Below the pieces are notes generated by a model. The model saw only the letters and a list, made by a program, of their open reading frames with translations. It had not been told where the DNA came from and ran no database searches. Made by a program: the position numbers and the translations under genes. Below, piece after piece: positions 62,048 to 64,000 of a stretch of 64,000 nucleotides of DNA. Position 1 is the first letter of the stretch. Each line of letters starts with the position of its first letter. Source of the stretch: Umbelopsis isabellina. Its lineage: Eukaryota > Mucoromycota > Umbelopsidomycetes > Umbelopsidales > Umbelopsidaceae. Location of the stretch: contig JAEPQZ010000005.1 of the NCBI GenBank assembly GCA_016758905.1, forward strand, positions 1,479,624-1,543,623, read 5' to 3'.

Positions 62048-63772
62048 ATCAAAAAAAGCATTAAGATTCCAAAAAGAAGATGCAGAGTATAAGATATAAG
62101 AACAAGACATCAGAATACTACATATAAGATGAATCGTTAAACAGAAGCATAACTTATGGAATACATGAATCACAAAAACACAACATACCACAAGGAAACT
62201 AACGAATAAAAAAATACAGACCACAAACTATAGAAGACAACTTTAGGATAGGACATTAAGAACGAACAATCAAAAATCTAGGATTTAGGAGATAGGGATT
62301 AAGGTTTAGAATTTAAGGAGTAACATTTAGACTTTAGACTCAAGGATATAGATTATAGGATTTCTCAATATAGGGGTTTAATAGTTAAAATATAATGCAG
62401 GATTTAGAAGTTAACATATAGCATTTAGACTTTACGACTTAAAATTCAGGATTAATAATATAAGATTTGAAGGTTTACAATGTTAGATATAGGATTTAAA
62501 ATTCAGGATATAAAATTGAGAATATACAATATAGAAATAGAAATTAGACATTAGAACTTAGAGTATAGAATATACAATTTAGAATTCAAACAAAGAGATC
62601 GAGGACCAAAGAATTTAGAAGATAACATTAGAATTTAGGCCTTATAATATACGATTGACAATTTAAGACATAGACCATAAGAATCTTAACATTTAGAACA
62701 TAATAGCTGGATTATAGACATTGGAGTCAGGACATAGGATATAACATGTAGGAATTAGGGGAAGGACGAATAGGATTTAGTTTATACAAGATAACTATAG
62801 GGAAACATAGATTTCAGACATAGAATTTAGGGAACGGACTTAATTTTTTAGGGTTTAGGACCTAGGCCTTCAGAAGATACAATGTTTTAGGGGTGCAGGA
62901 GTGTAGGCTTTAGGGTCAGGACTTTGGATATAAGAAATAGGATTTATAATATAGGATGTAAAAAGGCAAGGTTTAGGGTTGAAGATTTAGGAACCAGGAT
63001 TTAAGATTTAGGATATAAGATATAAACACTAAGATTTAAATATAGGCTTTAGGATATAAGGTATAGGAGATATGATACAGACTTTAAGTGACATAAGGGT
63101 AGGCCTTACAATATACAATTTTAGACTATAGACATTACGGCTTTACCATATAGGATGTAAGGCCGAGAAGGTAGAATTTAGGCGGTAGGAGATAGGATAT
63201 ACGATATAGGATTGAGGATTTAAGATTAAGATATAACATCTAGGGATTAAAATTTAAGAGTTTAAGATTTAGAATTAAAAAAAAAATAAAAAATTAAAAA
63301 TTTAGGATTTAGGATTTAAAATAAAACTGTAGAAATAGGAGGTAGGATTTATAATTGAGAGATTAATATTTAGAATTTAGGATATAAGGTTTAGAATTTA
63401 TAGTTGAGAATATACGATGTAGGGTTTACAATACAGGGTTTAAAGTTTAGGATTGAAAATATAGAATATACGAGTTAGAATTTAAGGTTTAAGATATAAA
63501 CATTAGGATTTAGAATATAGGATACAAATCATTATAATATAAAAAATAGAGGTTTATGACATAGGATACAAACTTTAAGATATAGGGCTTAGGATTTAGA
63601 GCTTTAAGCAATAGAATTTAGGGTTTAAGATTTAGGAGATACAATTTAAGATTTAGGATTTAGGATTTAGGATTCAAGATCTAGACTTTAGACTTTAGGG
63701 ATTTAGGGTTTAGGATATAAGGTTTTAGGCTTTAAGGTTTAGGATTTAGGGTTTAAGGTTTAGCGTTGAGGA
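62048..63772. repeat. Decayed telomere-like tract keeping a 7-nt register
   Basis: About 1.7 kb of purine- and AT-rich, C-poor sequence built of heptamers such as GATTTAG, AATTTAG, GATATAA, GGTTTAG, AATATAG. Reading in steps of seven from about 63340 to 63530, nearly every unit fits (G/A)(G/A)(T/A)TTAG with no indel; the same holds in 62495-62770 with more change. Most differences from GGTTTAG are G to A or T to A. Similarity to the perfect unit rises from left to right. Boundaries on the left are approximate; the register is clear from about 62250. Confidence 0.8.
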
Positions 63773-63880
63773 TTTAGGGTTTAGGGTTTAGGGTTTAGGA
63801 CTTAGGGTTTAGGGTTTAGGGTTTAGGGTTTAGGGTTTAGGGTTTAGGGTTTAGGGTTTAGGGTTTAGGGTTTAGGGTTT
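63773..63880 (+). repeat. TTTAGGG telomere-type array
   Basis: About 15 nearly perfect tandem TTTAGGG units with one variant near 63797-63803. It is G-rich on the plus strand, so a chromosome end would have lain to the right, but 120 bp of non-repeat DNA follow. TTTAGGG is the plant-type unit; most fungi use TTAGGG. Confidence 0.93.
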
Positions 63881-64000
63881 CACTCGGTCAAATAGTGGTA
63901 AAGAAATAACCTTTTATCCATGAATTATTTCGTAATGAAAGCGTGTTATTAAACCATTTGCATGCTGTAGATACATCATCTTTGCCGTCATTGTCAAATT
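63881..64000. other. Non-repeat DNA distal to the telomere-like array
   Basis: Ordinary AT-rich sequence with no frame. It shows that the array is internal in this assembly: either interstitial telomere DNA, an inserted element boundary, or a join in the assembly. Confidence 0.6.

Noticed and set aside
62042-62224. 60-codon minus-strand hydrophobic frame
   Set aside because: It lies in the degenerate telomere-like tract and is a product of its base composition.

Overview
The window is nuclear DNA of an intron-rich fungus, most likely an early-diverging one (Mucoromycota). I infer this from about 80 short (50-125 nt) GT-AG introns, AT-rich intergenic DNA, a bacterial-type ferritin, a P2C (Na+/K+-type) P-ATPase, and a U11-48K-like minor-spliceosome protein, all of which are rare or absent in Dikarya. 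I see no bacterial genes, CRISPR array, rRNA or tRNA. Gene models were built by hand from splice signals. For nearly all of them the exon phases close exactly and the protein length fits the family.

Layout. 1-8 kb: amidase tail, cation P-type ATPase, ferric-reductase-like NOX-superfamily protein, and an unreported-looking 59-aa basic protein with its own TATA box. 8-10 kb: a gene-poor gap. 10-23 kb: GPI-anchored Ala/Gly/Ser-rich wall protein, then a dense housekeeping block of ARP2, U11-48K-like protein, ATP synthase alpha, sorting nexin MVP1 and PCNA. Two MluI boxes lie in the MVP1/PCNA divergent promoter. 23-37 kb: arrestin-like protein, a broken unknown reading frame, two tandem 3-hydroxybutyrate-dehydrogenase-like SDRs, secreted lipase, SRS2-type helicase and secreted GH3 glycosidase. 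38-49 kb: ferritin, a four-helix membrane protein, acetyl-CoA hydrolase/CoA-transferase ACH1, golgin RUD3, ARP4 and a MIM2-like outer-membrane protein. 49-60 kb: two tandem secreted acid phosphatases, a DUF6729-like zinc protein, an amino acid permease and an FAD monooxygenase. 61-64 kb: a multi-zinc-finger gene, then about 1.7 kb of decayed heptamer repeat that sharpens into a clean TTTAGGG array ending at 63880, followed by 120 bp of ordinary sequence.

Most genes are independent housekeeping units and no biosynthetic cluster is evident. Links that can be read: PCNA and SRS2 both act at replication forks; ARP2 and RUD3/MVP1 serve actin and membrane traffic; ARP4 serves chromatin; ferric reductase and ferritin handle iron; the lipase, phosphatases, GH3 enzyme and permease serve nutrient capture. 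The most unusual signals are the telomere-like tract that keeps its 7-nt register while its sequence decays, the U11-48K-like gene, the DUF6729-like gene and the small 59-aa gene.
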